This document shows, piece by piece, positions 7,598 to 14,609 of a stretch of 25,039 nt of DNA. The stretch spans positions 1 through 25,039 of the forward strand of contig CAAEDE010000011.1 in NCBI GenBank assembly GCA_900754525.1, in the 5' to 3' direction. Origin of the DNA: an uncultured Collinsella sp. GTDB lineage: Bacteria > Actinomycetota > Coriobacteriia > Coriobacteriales > Coriobacteriaceae. The number at the start of each line of letters is the position of its first letter. Within the stretch, counting starts at the first letter, position 1. The notes under the pieces were generated by a model, which had not been told where the DNA came from, did no database searches, and saw only the letters and a list, made by a program, of their open reading frames with translations. The translations under genes and the position numbers were made by a program.

Positions 7598-7614
7598 ACG
7601 CGGCTTGGCCGCGT
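7598..7614 (-). other. Leader hairpin of trxA
   Basis: ACGCGGC and GCCGCGT form a perfect 7-bp stem with a 3-base loop, between a -10-like TATAAG (minus strand, 7634-7639) and the trxA ribosome-binding site. It may stabilise the mRNA; no regulatory role can be shown. Confidence 0.4.
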
Positions 7615-7681
7615 AAAACTCAGTACGACCGTGCTTATACCCAGCCGCCCGCAAAGCAACCACGCGCGGGTAGCTCTTTTA

Positions 7682-7687
7682 TATAAT
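7682..7687 (+). promoter_or_regulatory. Probable -10 box for the gene at 7716
   Basis: A perfect TATAAT in an AT-rich patch of an otherwise GC-rich intergenic region, 28 bases before the ATG. No good -35 box is seen 16-18 bases upstream. It lies in the divergent region shared with trxA. Confidence 0.5.
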
Positions 7688-7715
7688 GGTGGGCACGCAA
7701 ACGATTGGAGAGCGC

Positions 7716-8291
7716 ATGTCCACGTCACAAAGCCAGAAAAAAGAAGCCATCGCCCAGGCGGCCGAGCAGGAGCTCACATCGCTTGCGGTTCGTGGCGTGC
7801 GTATCGCGGGCAACGCGTGCTCGCCGATCGTGCTGGTCAAAGGCGATTTGGACGAGGCCGAGCGTTCGGGTGGCGAGCTTGCCGCCGGCCCGGATGGCGC
7901 GGCGTTGCGCAAGGCGCTTGGGGCCATCGGCTACGCGCCCGAGGATTTTTGCGTGCTGGCAAGCGTCGCCGGCGTGGGTGACGGAGCGGTCGCGGTGGGC
8001 GAGACTCTGCCGTGCGAGCTGTTCCGTGAGGCGCTTGAGGCTTTGGACCCCGAGGCGGTTCTGCTGCTGGACGATCGCGCGGCCGATACCATGCGCGAGA
8101 CCTATGCCGACATGCTTGTGGCAATCGACGACTTCGATACCGCTATGCTCAAGCCCGGCCTGGTCGCCCATGTGCAGGGCCGCCGCGTGCTCGCGCTCGA
8201 CGGCTTTGAGGCGGCACTCACCGACAAGGCCGCTAAGCAGCGCATGTGGGCCTACATCAAGCAGCTGACTCCGGCGGTCGCTCCGCTGTAG
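7716..8291 (+). CDS. Unrecognised protein (191 aa)
   Basis: I do not recognise this family. The protein has 191 residues, is acidic and Ala/Leu-rich, and is probably soluble: no signal peptide or membrane segment. Features include the hydrophobic stretch CSPIVLVKGDLD, then GYAPEDFCVLASV, and DPEAVLLLDDRAADTMRETY near residues 115-135. Alternating hydrophobic strands and amphipathic helices suggest a compact alpha/beta fold. The ATG at 7716 has GGAG 5 bases upstream and a TATAAT box at 7682; the frame also opens at 7686. Codon use matches the neighbours. It converges with the histidine kinase gene. A distant resemblance of the DPEAVLLLDDRAA segment to uracil-DNA-glycosylase-like folds is too weak to rely on. 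Confidence 0.75.
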   Translation: MSTSQSQKKEAIAQAAEQELTSLAVRGVRIAGNACSPIVLVKGDLDEAERSGGELAAGPDGAALRKALGAIGYAPEDFCVLASVAGVGDGAVAVGETLPCELFREALEALDPEAVLLLDDRAADTMRETYADMLVAIDDFDTAMLKPGLVAHVQGRRVLALDGFEAALTDKAAKQRMWAYIKQLTPAVAPL

Positions 8292-8355
8292 CGGATTGGC
8301 GCCGGCGAGCGATTGCCTGGCGGGCAAGGCACGCCTCGAGATCGGCGCCGCACTT

Positions 8356-9633
8356 CTACATCACAGCGCGCAGCTCAAACCGATCGCCGTTAATGCGGAA
8401 CTGGCAGTTGCCGTTCATGTGCTCCACGGCAAGTTTGATGCTCCTGGTGCCAAAGCCGTGGCCCGCATGCCGGGTCACGGGCATGCCGTCGACCATGCGC
8501 GGCGCGCGGTCAAACGTGTTGGAAACTAACAGCAGCAGCTGGCCGTCCTCTAATCGCAGGTCAAAGTCGACGAATCGCTTTCCTTGGGGTGCGGCGCTTG
8601 CGGCGGTGATAGCGTTTTCCAAGGCATTTGAGAGCACGCTAAACAGGTCGGCGTCACCTACGTGGATGGTTTCGGGTACGGCGGCGCGCAGGTTGGCGGT
8701 AATGCCGTTTCTATTGATATCCGAGTTAAATGACGAAAGCGCGATGTTTACGGTCTCGTTGGCGCAGAAGCGGCGTACGGCGGTGCGGTCGCCGGCTTCG
8801 CAGAGTTCGTCGATGCGATCGAGCGCCTCGTCGGTGTGGCCCTCCTCAATTAAAGCGGCCAGGCCGCGTAGGAAGTGGCGCATGTCGTGGCGCAGAATCG
8901 ACAGCTCGCGCCCAGATTGACGCCAAGCCTCGAGCTCTTTGATGGCGGCGCTGTCGCGGGTTTCGAGCATCCAGCGCTCTCGCTCGGCGGTTTCCTTTTC
9001 TTCGTATTCGCGCAGGTAAACGGCAAGAAACATAAGATAGAAGGCACAGAGCGCAAATGCCAAAAACTCAACCGTCACCACCGAGCCCGAGTGGAACAGC
9101 GTGGTGTAGACGTTGGTGGCATAGTCAAAGACGTAATAGACGAGCGGCAGGATTAAAAGGATGCCCAGCTCGGTGGTGCTTTTAATCGCCAAGCGCGGAC
9201 CGATGTCGCCGGCCCAATGCAGCAGGACGGCAAAGACGACGAGTGTGGTCGCGATGCGCGCCAGATAGTACGCGATCTGAGAATCGGTTGCGGCAAATGC
9301 GGCGATGCCCATCCAATTGCTGAACTGGCAGCTCAGATAGGCACTCGTAATGCCGAGCACGGCAAGCAGCGGGCTCAGGCGGTAGCGCGCGCACAAATAG
9401 ATGATGAGCGGCAGATGCACGACGAGCGGATATACCTGGCGGGCGAAAAGCTCTCCGCCGACGGCATTGGCGAGGCCAAATGCGCATCCGGTTACGGCAC
9501 CGACCAGCACCAGTTCAAGCGCATGACGCCGGTTGATCTCGATACCGCACAGCGCCGCCGAGGCAAAGACGCCAAAGAGTAGCGTTGTGGCGTGGTGGAT
9601 TGCCCAAAGGACCATTTCGGCCGTTGCGGGCAT
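8356..9633 (-). CDS. Sensor histidine kinase, GHKL/HPK10 type (LytTR-system partner)
   Basis: A 425-residue membrane sensor kinase. The N-terminal 205 residues hold about six hydrophobic membrane segments, followed by a charged coiled coil (about 206-245). The phosphoacceptor is His249 in LRHDMRHF, the form typical of AgrC/VirS/HPK10 kinases that pair with LytTR regulators. The GHKL ATPase follows, with the N-box NALENAITAA (about 336-345) and G-box GHGFGTRSI near residue 395. The ATG at 9633 overlaps the regulator's TAA by one base (TAATG), with GGGAGG upstream. No AgrB/AgrD-like peptide genes are nearby, so the signal is unknown. Confidence 0.93.
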   Translation of the reverse strand: MPATAEMVLWAIHHATTLLFGVFASAALCGIEINRRHALELVLVGAVTGCAFGLANAVGGELFARQVYPLVVHLPLIIYLCARYRLSPLLAVLGITSAYLSCQFSNWMGIAAFAATDSQIAYYLARIATTLVVFAVLLHWAGDIGPRLAIKSTTELGILLILPLVYYVFDYATNVYTTLFHSGSVVTVEFLAFALCAFYLMFLAVYLREYEEKETAERERWMLETRDSAAIKELEAWRQSGRELSILRHDMRHFLRGLAALIEEGHTDEALDRIDELCEAGDRTAVRRFCANETVNIALSSFNSDINRNGITANLRAAVPETIHVGDADLFSVLSNALENAITAASAAPQGKRFVDFDLRLEDGQLLLLVSNTFDRAPRMVDGMPVTRHAGHGFGTRSIKLAVEHMNGNCQFRINGDRFELRAVM

Positions 9634-10355
9634 TAGCGCCTCCCGCCCTCGAAACGCACCGCAAAGTAGGCGTCTTGGAACCCCTGCTTGCTGCTGCGCG
9701 ACAGTGGAATGCACGCGCCGGAGCGCATGACGATGTCCGTGCGATCGAAGTGGTCGATGTTGCGCAAGTTGACCTGGTAACTACGGTGGCATTTAAAGAA
9801 GGTGGCATTTTGCGCCAAACGGTCCTCGACGCTGCGGAACGACTCGAGTGCCTCGATGTCGCGTCCGTCGCGCAGGTGGAAGACCACGTGCTTGTTGCGC
9901 GCCTCGGCATATTCGATGTCGGACAGGCGCAGGGCGTGGTAGCCAAAGGAAGTTTTGATCACGAGCTCGTCGGTTGCCGCCGGGCGCATGCTCGAAAGCT
10001 CGTTAAGTAACTGCGCCAGGCGTTCGTAAGTCACGGGCTTGAGCAGATAGTCGAAAGCACGGACCTCGTAGGACTCCAGTGCGAACTCGGGCGACGAGGT
10101 GAGGAACACCAGGCGCACGGCGGTATCGGCCTGGCGCAATTCGCGCGCGGTGTCCATGCCGTTGACGAGCGGCATGATCATGTCGAGCAGAATGATGTCG
10201 GCGCGCGATGTGGCATGGCGGGCCAGCAGGTCCTCGCCGCGCGTGACGAGCGCAACATCGACCGCCGTGCCCGTCTCAGTCGACCAACGGTCGATCATCC
10301 GGTGCAGTCTATCTAGAAAAGCGACATCATCGTCGCAGGCAATAATCTTGAGCAT
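9633..10355 (-). CDS. LytTR-family response regulator
   Basis: A 240-residue two-component regulator. The receiver domain (1-120) has the acidic cluster CDDD, the phosphoacceptor Asp58 in IILLDMIMP, the switch Thr86 and the conserved Lys106 in YLLKP. The LytTR DNA-binding domain spans about 133-238, with the typical YAEARNKHVVFHL and FFKCHRSYQVNLRNI segments. Such regulators bind pairs of short direct repeats; no obvious target was found nearby. It precedes the kinase gene with a one-base overlap. AAGGGGG precedes its ATG. The only clear upstream intergenic space is 10356-10563. Confidence 0.95.
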   Translation of the reverse strand: MLKIIACDDDVAFLDRLHRMIDRWSTETGTAVDVALVTRGEDLLARHATSRADIILLDMIMPLVNGMDTARELRQADTAVRLVFLTSSPEFALESYEVRAFDYLLKPVTYERLAQLLNELSSMRPAATDELVIKTSFGYHALRLSDIEYAEARNKHVVFHLRDGRDIEALESFRSVEDRLAQNATFFKCHRSYQVNLRNIDHFDRTDIVMRSGACIPLSRSSKQGFQDAYFAVRFEGGRR

Positions 10356-10563
10356 TCGGCCCCCTTAAGTAGTTCGATTTTGCCACATCGGGTACGCGCC
10401 GCTTGCGGGGGTGCGGACCGTTTGCGCCCCACGGCGTGCAACTCGCGCCAAGCGGTATTGCGGTGGCAAAAGATGCCTCCTGCGCCATCGAGAAGCTCAG
10501 CTATCCTCAGCTTGCCAGTTCGAAAATGGACCTGCCACATGATTGAATCTTTATTTCAACTTT
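10356..10563. other. Intergenic region between the two-component system and the nad operon
   Basis: No convincing gene. A 75-codon minus-strand frame (10313-10540) has no family resemblance and overlaps the regulator start. At 10407-10418 there is GGGGGTGCGGAC, identical to the outer 12 bases of the insertion-sequence terminal repeat at 14610, possibly a relic end. The region must hold the promoter of the two-component genes, but I cannot assign it with confidence. Confidence 0.4.
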
Positions 10564-10607
10564 ACACCTAGGTTTACAGCTGTCTTGTCAGCTGTAAACC
10601 TAGGTGT
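10564..10607. promoter_or_regulatory. 19-bp perfect inverted repeat, probable operator of the nad operon
   Basis: Arms ACACCTAGGTTTACAGCTG (10564-10582) and their exact reverse complement (10589-10607) flank a 6-base loop TCTTGT. Each arm itself contains the small palindromes ACCTAGGT and CAGCTG. The element overlaps the -35 box and spacer of the predicted nadA promoter, the classic position for a repressor site. The natural candidate is NiaR, encoded by the last gene of this operon, but I cannot verify the match to known NiaR motifs from sequence alone. As RNA it could also form a very stable hairpin. Confidence 0.7.
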
Positions 10608-10613
10608 CATACT
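10585..10613 (+). promoter_or_regulatory. Predicted nadA promoter
   Basis: TTGTCA (10585-10590, 5 of 6 to the -35 consensus), a 17-base spacer, and CATACT (10608-10613, 4 of 6 to the -10 consensus). Transcription would begin near 10620, about 30 bases before the nadA ATG. The -35 box begins in the loop of the inverted repeat and the spacer is its right arm, so protein bound there would block RNA polymerase. Confidence 0.5.
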
Positions 10614-10648
10614 AAAGCCCCAAGATTCGCCAAAAGAGAGGGGCCTTG

Positions 10649-11674
10649 ATGGCACAGAGCGCGAACATGGATGCGTCGGAGCTTGCACGCGATATCGCGG
10701 CCGGCCTAGCATCGGCAACGACGGCAACGGAGCGCGCGGCACTGGTGCCCGCAGAGCTCGTCGAGGCCATTCAGCAACTAAAAACCCAACGTGACGCGGT
10801 GATCCTAGCGCACTATTACGTGGCGCCCGAGGTGCAGGCTGTGGCTGATTACGTCGGCGATAGCTTCTACCTGGCCAAGCTCGCCAAGAGCCTGCCACAG
10901 CGGACCATCGTGCTGTGCGGCGTGGAGTTTATGGGCGAGAGCGCCAAGCTGCTCAATCCCACTAAGACCGTGCTGCTGCCCGAGCCGGGCGCGGACTGCC
11001 CCATGGCTCACATGGTCAAGCGCGAGACGGTCGACGCGGCGCGCGCCGAGTACGGCGACGACCTGGCCGTGGTGTGTTACGTCAACTCCACGGTCGAGAT
11101 CAAGAGCTGGAGCGACGTGTGCGTCACCAGCTCCAACGCCGTCAAGATCGTGTCCGAGCTGCCGCAGCAGCATATCCTGTTCATTCCCGACCAAAACCTG
11201 GGCCGCTTCGTAGCCGAGCAGGTGCCGCAAAAGCACGTCATTCTCAACAAGGGCTACTGCCCGCGCCACCACATCATCACCGTCGAGCAGATCGTCGACG
11301 CGACGGAGGCCCACCCCGACGCGCTCGTGCTGGCGCACCCCGAGTGCAAGGCCGACGTTCTGGCCGAGGCCGACTACATCGGCTCCACCGCCGGCATCAT
11401 CAAGTATGCCGAGGAGTCCGGCGCGAGCGAATTCATCATCGTGACGGTCCGCGGCGTGCTCTACGAGCTCGAGCGCCGCTGCCAGGGCACCGGCAAGAAG
11501 TTCTACTTCCCCGCGGTGCAGCCCACCTGCGTCAACATGGATCTCATCACGCTCGAAAAGCTCGTGCGCTGCCTGGAGACGGGCGAGGGCGAGGTGCAGA
11601 TCGGCGTCTCGGACGAGGCAGCCGACCAGGCCAAGCTCACGCTCGACCGTATGCTCGAGTACGCAGCACGCTAG
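10649..11674 (+). CDS. nadA: Quinolinate synthase A
   Basis: A 341-residue [4Fe-4S] enzyme that condenses iminoaspartate from NadB with dihydroxyacetone phosphate to give quinolinate in de novo NAD synthesis. The three cluster cysteines are recognisable: Cys90 in LCGVEFMGE, Cys204 in NKGYCPRHHI and Cys294 in QPTCVNMDL. Substrate-site segments AHYYVAPEVQ, YVNSTVEIKSWSD, TSSNAV and FIPDQNLG are conserved. The ATG at 10649 has GAGAGGGG 5 bases upstream; a TTG just before it (10646) is less likely. First gene of nadA-nadB-nadC-niaR. Confidence 0.97.
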   Translation: MAQSANMDASELARDIAAGLASATTATERAALVPAELVEAIQQLKTQRDAVILAHYYVAPEVQAVADYVGDSFYLAKLAKSLPQRTIVLCGVEFMGESAKLLNPTKTVLLPEPGADCPMAHMVKRETVDAARAEYGDDLAVVCYVNSTVEIKSWSDVCVTSSNAVKIVSELPQQHILFIPDQNLGRFVAEQVPQKHVILNKGYCPRHHIITVEQIVDATEAHPDALVLAHPECKADVLAEADYIGSTAGIIKYAEESGASEFIIVTVRGVLYELERRCQGTGKKFYFPAVQPTCVNMDLITLEKLVRCLETGEGEVQIGVSDEAADQAKLTLDRMLEYAAR

Positions 11675-11685
11675 AACAATGTTGC

Positions 11686-11706
11686 ATGAGGGACGGTCCC
11701 TTATGT
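11686..11706. repeat. GGGACGGTCCC palindrome at the nadA-nadB junction
   Basis: AGGGAC and GTCCCT flank a single G inside a longer imperfect symmetry from CAT (11686) to ATG (11706). It fills most of the 55 bases between the nadA stop and the nadB start and resembles the other GGGAC-containing repeats of this window. It could fold in the mRNA just before the nadB ribosome-binding site. Confidence 0.5.
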
Positions 11707-11729
11707 CACATTCAAGGGAGAGGATTCCT

Positions 11730-13106
11730 GTGGAAACCAAGCAATACCCCGATATGGAGTGCGACGTCGTCATTGCCGGCTGCGGCGTGGCGGGTCTGTA
11801 CGCGGCCCTCAATCTGCCGACGAGCACGCGCGTGATCATGCTCTCCAAGGGCGCGGTCGATGAGTGCGATTCGATGCTCGCGCAGGGCGGCATTTGCGTG
11901 CTGCCCGAAGGCTCGGACTATGATGCCTTCTTTGAGGACACCATGCACGCCGGCCACTACGAGAACCGCCGCGAGAGCGTCGACATCATGATTCGCTCGA
12001 GCCGCTCGGTCATCAACGACCTGCTAGCGATGGGCGTGGATTTTGAGCGCAAGGCCGACGGCAGCCTCAATTTTACCCGCGAGGGCGCGCACAGCCGTCC
12101 GCGCATTGCCTTCCATGCCGACATTACGGGCAAGGAGATCACGACCAAGCTGCTCCAGGCCGTTCGCAAGCTGGACAACGTGCAGATTTTGGAGCACGTG
12201 GCCATGACCGACATCCTGACGGGCGAGCGTGACGGCGCCACGGTGTGTGCCGGTGTCGTCGCCGTTCCCGTGGACGAGGACAACTCGGTTCGTCCCGCCG
12301 ACGAGCTGACAAATGCCGCCGAGGGCGTGCATGCCGGCGAGCCGTTTAAGATCCATGCCCGCCACACGCTGTGGGCAACGGGCGGCATCGGCGGCGTATA
12401 CGACCATTCGACCAACTACCCGCAGCTCACGGGCGATGCCTGCTACATTGCTCAGGAGCATGGCATTAAGATGGAGCACCTGGACTACGTGCAGATCCAT
12501 CCCACGGGTCTGTTCTCGCCGCAGCCGGGTCGCACGTTCCTGATCAGCGAGAGCTGCCGCGGCGAGGGCGCGATTTTGCTCAACGCCGCCGGCGAGCGTT
12601 TTACCGACGAGCTTCAGCCGCGCGACGTGGTCGCCGCCGCTATTCGCGAGCAGATGAAGCAGGACGGCACCGAGCACGAGTGGCTGAGCTTTGCCCCCGT
12701 CGAGCGCGATGTGGTGACCGGGCACTTTGCCAATATCCGCGCGCGCTGCCTTGAGGACGGTCGCGACATCCTGGACGAGCCCATCCCCGTCACGCCCACG
12801 CAGCACTACTTTATGGGCGGCGTGTGGGTCGACAAGGACGGCCGCACCTCGATGCCCGAGCTCTACGCCGCGGGCGAGACGGCTTGCAACGGCGTTCACG
12901 GCAAGAACCGCCTTGCATCAAACAGCCTGCTCGAGGCGCTGGTCTGGGGTCGTCGCGCCGCGTGGTATATGCGTACCGGCGAGTCACTGGCCGTGGAGCA
13001 GGCAGGCGATCCCGCGCTCGATGGCCGTCATCGCGCCCTGGGCGCCGACACCTTGGCAATCGATGATTTGGCCCGTGCCGCCGGCACGCAGGCCGTGGAG
13101 GAGTAG
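11730..13106 (+). CDS. nadB: L-aspartate oxidase
   Basis: A 458-residue flavoprotein of the succinate dehydrogenase/fumarate reductase family that oxidises L-aspartate to iminoaspartate for NadA; in anaerobes fumarate is the likely electron acceptor. The FAD dinucleotide fold is at the N-terminus (GCGVAG, residues 17-22). Further landmarks are MLAQGGI, HIPTGLF-like IHPTGLFSPQ, SESCRGEGAI, QHYFMGG and RLASNSLLEALVWGRRAAW. It ends about 50 residues after that last motif, so the C-terminal helical domain of E. coli NadB (about 540 aa) is largely missing, as in other short NadB proteins. The GTG at 11730 is chosen: GGGAGAGG precedes it and DVVIAG is then near the start. ATGs at 11679 and 11703 lack good sites. 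Confidence 0.94.
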   Translation: METKQYPDMECDVVIAGCGVAGLYAALNLPTSTRVIMLSKGAVDECDSMLAQGGICVLPEGSDYDAFFEDTMHAGHYENRRESVDIMIRSSRSVINDLLAMGVDFERKADGSLNFTREGAHSRPRIAFHADITGKEITTKLLQAVRKLDNVQILEHVAMTDILTGERDGATVCAGVVAVPVDEDNSVRPADELTNAAEGVHAGEPFKIHARHTLWATGGIGGVYDHSTNYPQLTGDACYIAQEHGIKMEHLDYVQIHPTGLFSPQPGRTFLISESCRGEGAILLNAAGERFTDELQPRDVVAAAIREQMKQDGTEHEWLSFAPVERDVVTGHFANIRARCLEDGRDILDEPIPVTPTQHYFMGGVWVDKDGRTSMPELYAAGETACNGVHGKNRLASNSLLEALVWGRRAAWYMRTGESLAVEQAGDPALDGRHRALGADTLAIDDLARAAGTQAVEE

Positions 13107-13109
13107 ACC

Positions 13110-13970
13110 ATGAATCCCATTACCATGAAGCTCGTCGTCGATGATCTGATTCTGCAGGCTCTGCGCGAGGACATTACGTTTGAGGACGTGAGCACGGCGA
13201 GCGTGTGCCCCACGGCGCGTCCCGCCACGGTGGAGCTTATCGCCAAGGCCGATGGCATCATCGCGGGCCTGGATGTGTTTGCTCGCACCTTTGAGCTGCT
13301 GGATTCGCAGAGCACGGTGCTGCTCGACGTTGCCGATGGCGACGAGGTGCACGCCGGCGACCATGTGGGTCAGGTGCGCGGCGATGCGCGCGTGCTGCTT
13401 TCGGGTGAGCGCGTGGCACTCAACTACCTGCAGCGCATGAGCGGCATCGCTACCTACACGCACAGCATGGCCGCGGCGCTCGAGGGCACCAAGACCGTGC
13501 TCGTCGACACGCGCAAGACCACGCCGGGTATGCGTGTGTTTGAAAAGGCGGCGGTTGAGATCGGCGGCGGTAGCAACCACCGCTACAACCTGTCGACGGC
13601 CGTCATGCTCAAGGACAACCACATCGATGCCGCCGGTGGCGTGGCGCGCGCGATCGAGATGGCGCGCGCCCATGCGTCGTTTACCACGACGGTCGAGATC
13701 GAGTGCGAGAACCTGGACATGGTGCGCGAGGCCGTGGAGGCCGGTGCCGATATCATCATGTTCGACAACATGACCCATGACGACATGGCCGCCGCCATAG
13801 AGCTTATCGCCGGTCGTGCCAAGACCGAGTGCTCGGGCAACGTGGACGCCGGCAATATCCGCGCGCTCGCCGACCTGGGCGTTGACTTTATTAGCTCGGG
13901 GGCGCTGACGCACTCTGCGCCGATTCTCGACCTCTCGCTCAAGCACCTGCGTCTGCTGGACGGTAAATAA
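13110..13970 (+). CDS. nadC: Nicotinate-nucleotide pyrophosphorylase (carboxylating)
   Basis: A 286-residue quinolinate phosphoribosyltransferase. It joins quinolinate and PRPP and decarboxylates the product to nicotinate mononucleotide, the third step of the pathway after NadB and NadA. Active-site signatures are visible: LNYLQRMSGIAT (about 110), DTRKTTPGMR (about 135), GGGSNHRYNLSTAVMLKDNH, VEIECENLDM and the end ISSGALTHSAP. GGAGGAG at the end of nadB serves as ribosome-binding site for the ATG, 3 bases after the nadB stop. Its own stop overlaps the niaR start (TAATG). Confidence 0.98.
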   Translation: MNPITMKLVVDDLILQALREDITFEDVSTASVCPTARPATVELIAKADGIIAGLDVFARTFELLDSQSTVLLDVADGDEVHAGDHVGQVRGDARVLLSGERVALNYLQRMSGIATYTHSMAAALEGTKTVLVDTRKTTPGMRVFEKAAVEIGGGSNHRYNLSTAVMLKDNHIDAAGGVARAIEMARAHASFTTTVEIECENLDMVREAVEAGADIIMFDNMTHDDMAAAIELIAGRAKTECSGNVDAGNIRALADLGVDFISSGALTHSAPILDLSLKHLRLLDGK

Positions 13971-14515
13971 TGGACGCCCGCGAGCGTCGCCGTGCCATCA
14001 TGGCCGTGCTCGAGGGAGCCAAGGGACCCGTATCGGGCAGCGCGCTTGCCCACGAGGTGGGTGTGAGCCGCCAGGTCGTGGTGCAGGACATCGCCCTGCT
14101 GCGCGCCGATGGGCACGATATCGTGGCGACCAACCGCGGCTACGTGCTGCAGGAAGCCGCGAGCAGCCCCGCCGTGCCCACGCGTCTTGTTAAGGTGCGC
14201 CACAGCGTGGAGCAGGCGGGCGATGAGCTCACGAGTATCGTCGACGCCGGCGGCGCGGTGCTCAATGTGATCGTCAATCACCGCGTGTACGGTAAGATTA
14301 CGGCCGACCTGGACATCCGCAATCGTCGCGATGTCGAGCGCTATCTGCGCGATATCGAGAGTGGCAAGAGCTTTCCGCTGCTAACGGTGACGAGCGGCTA
14401 TCACTTCCATCGCATTGCGGCGGAGGACGAACAGACCCTCGACGAGATCGAGGCGATGCTCAAGGAGAAAGGCTACTTGGCGGATCTAATGCCCTACGAA
14501 GACGATTTGTCCTAG
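13970..14515 (+). CDS. niaR: NiaR-type transcriptional repressor (HTH + 3H domain)
   Basis: A 181-residue regulator of the NiaR/YrxA family, known as niacin-responsive repressors of NAD synthesis and niacin uptake genes. Residues 5-60 form a winged HTH_11 domain (SGSALAHEVGVSRQVVVQDI, then TNRGYVL). Residues 72-175 are the 3H domain; the metal ligands reported for the Thermotoga homologue (His, Glu, His, His) align with His78, Glu86, His145 and His147, and His104 is also conserved. The ATG overlaps the nadC TAA by one base, so it is translationally coupled to the enzymes it probably represses. The 19-bp inverted repeat before nadA is the obvious candidate site, giving autoregulation. Confidence 0.93.
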   Translation: MDARERRRAIMAVLEGAKGPVSGSALAHEVGVSRQVVVQDIALLRADGHDIVATNRGYVLQEAASSPAVPTRLVKVRHSVEQAGDELTSIVDAGGAVLNVIVNHRVYGKITADLDIRNRRDVERYLRDIESGKSFPLLTVTSGYHFHRIAAEDEQTLDEIEAMLKEKGYLADLMPYEDDLS

Positions 14516-14533
14516 TCGACGCCGCATCTATAA

Positions 14534-14598
14534 GTTGCGGTGAAATAGTTCCTAAAATCGGCATCCAAGACATAAAACAGGAACTATTCCACCGCAAC
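14534..14598. repeat. 20-bp-armed inverted repeat downstream of niaR
   Basis: Arms 14534-14553 and 14579-14598 (GTTGCGGTGAAATAGTTCCT and its complement) match at 19 of 20 positions around a 25-base AT-rich loop. It lies 18 bases after the niaR stop and 11 bases before the insertion sequence. There is no T-run, so it is not a classic terminator; it could be a MITE/REP-like element or an mRNA 3'-end stabiliser. Confidence 0.6.
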
Positions 14599-14609
14599 TG
14601 CCAAGGGTC

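Noticed and set aside
8292..8355. Terminator between the converging genes at 7716 and 8356.
   Set aside because: Only a 5-bp TTGCC/GGCAA stem and GGCGCC palindromes are visible, with no T-run on either strand.
10313..10540. 75-codon minus-strand frame upstream of the response regulator.
   Set aside because: It overlaps the regulator's start, resembles no family, and includes the insertion-sequence-end-like stretch; probably non-coding.
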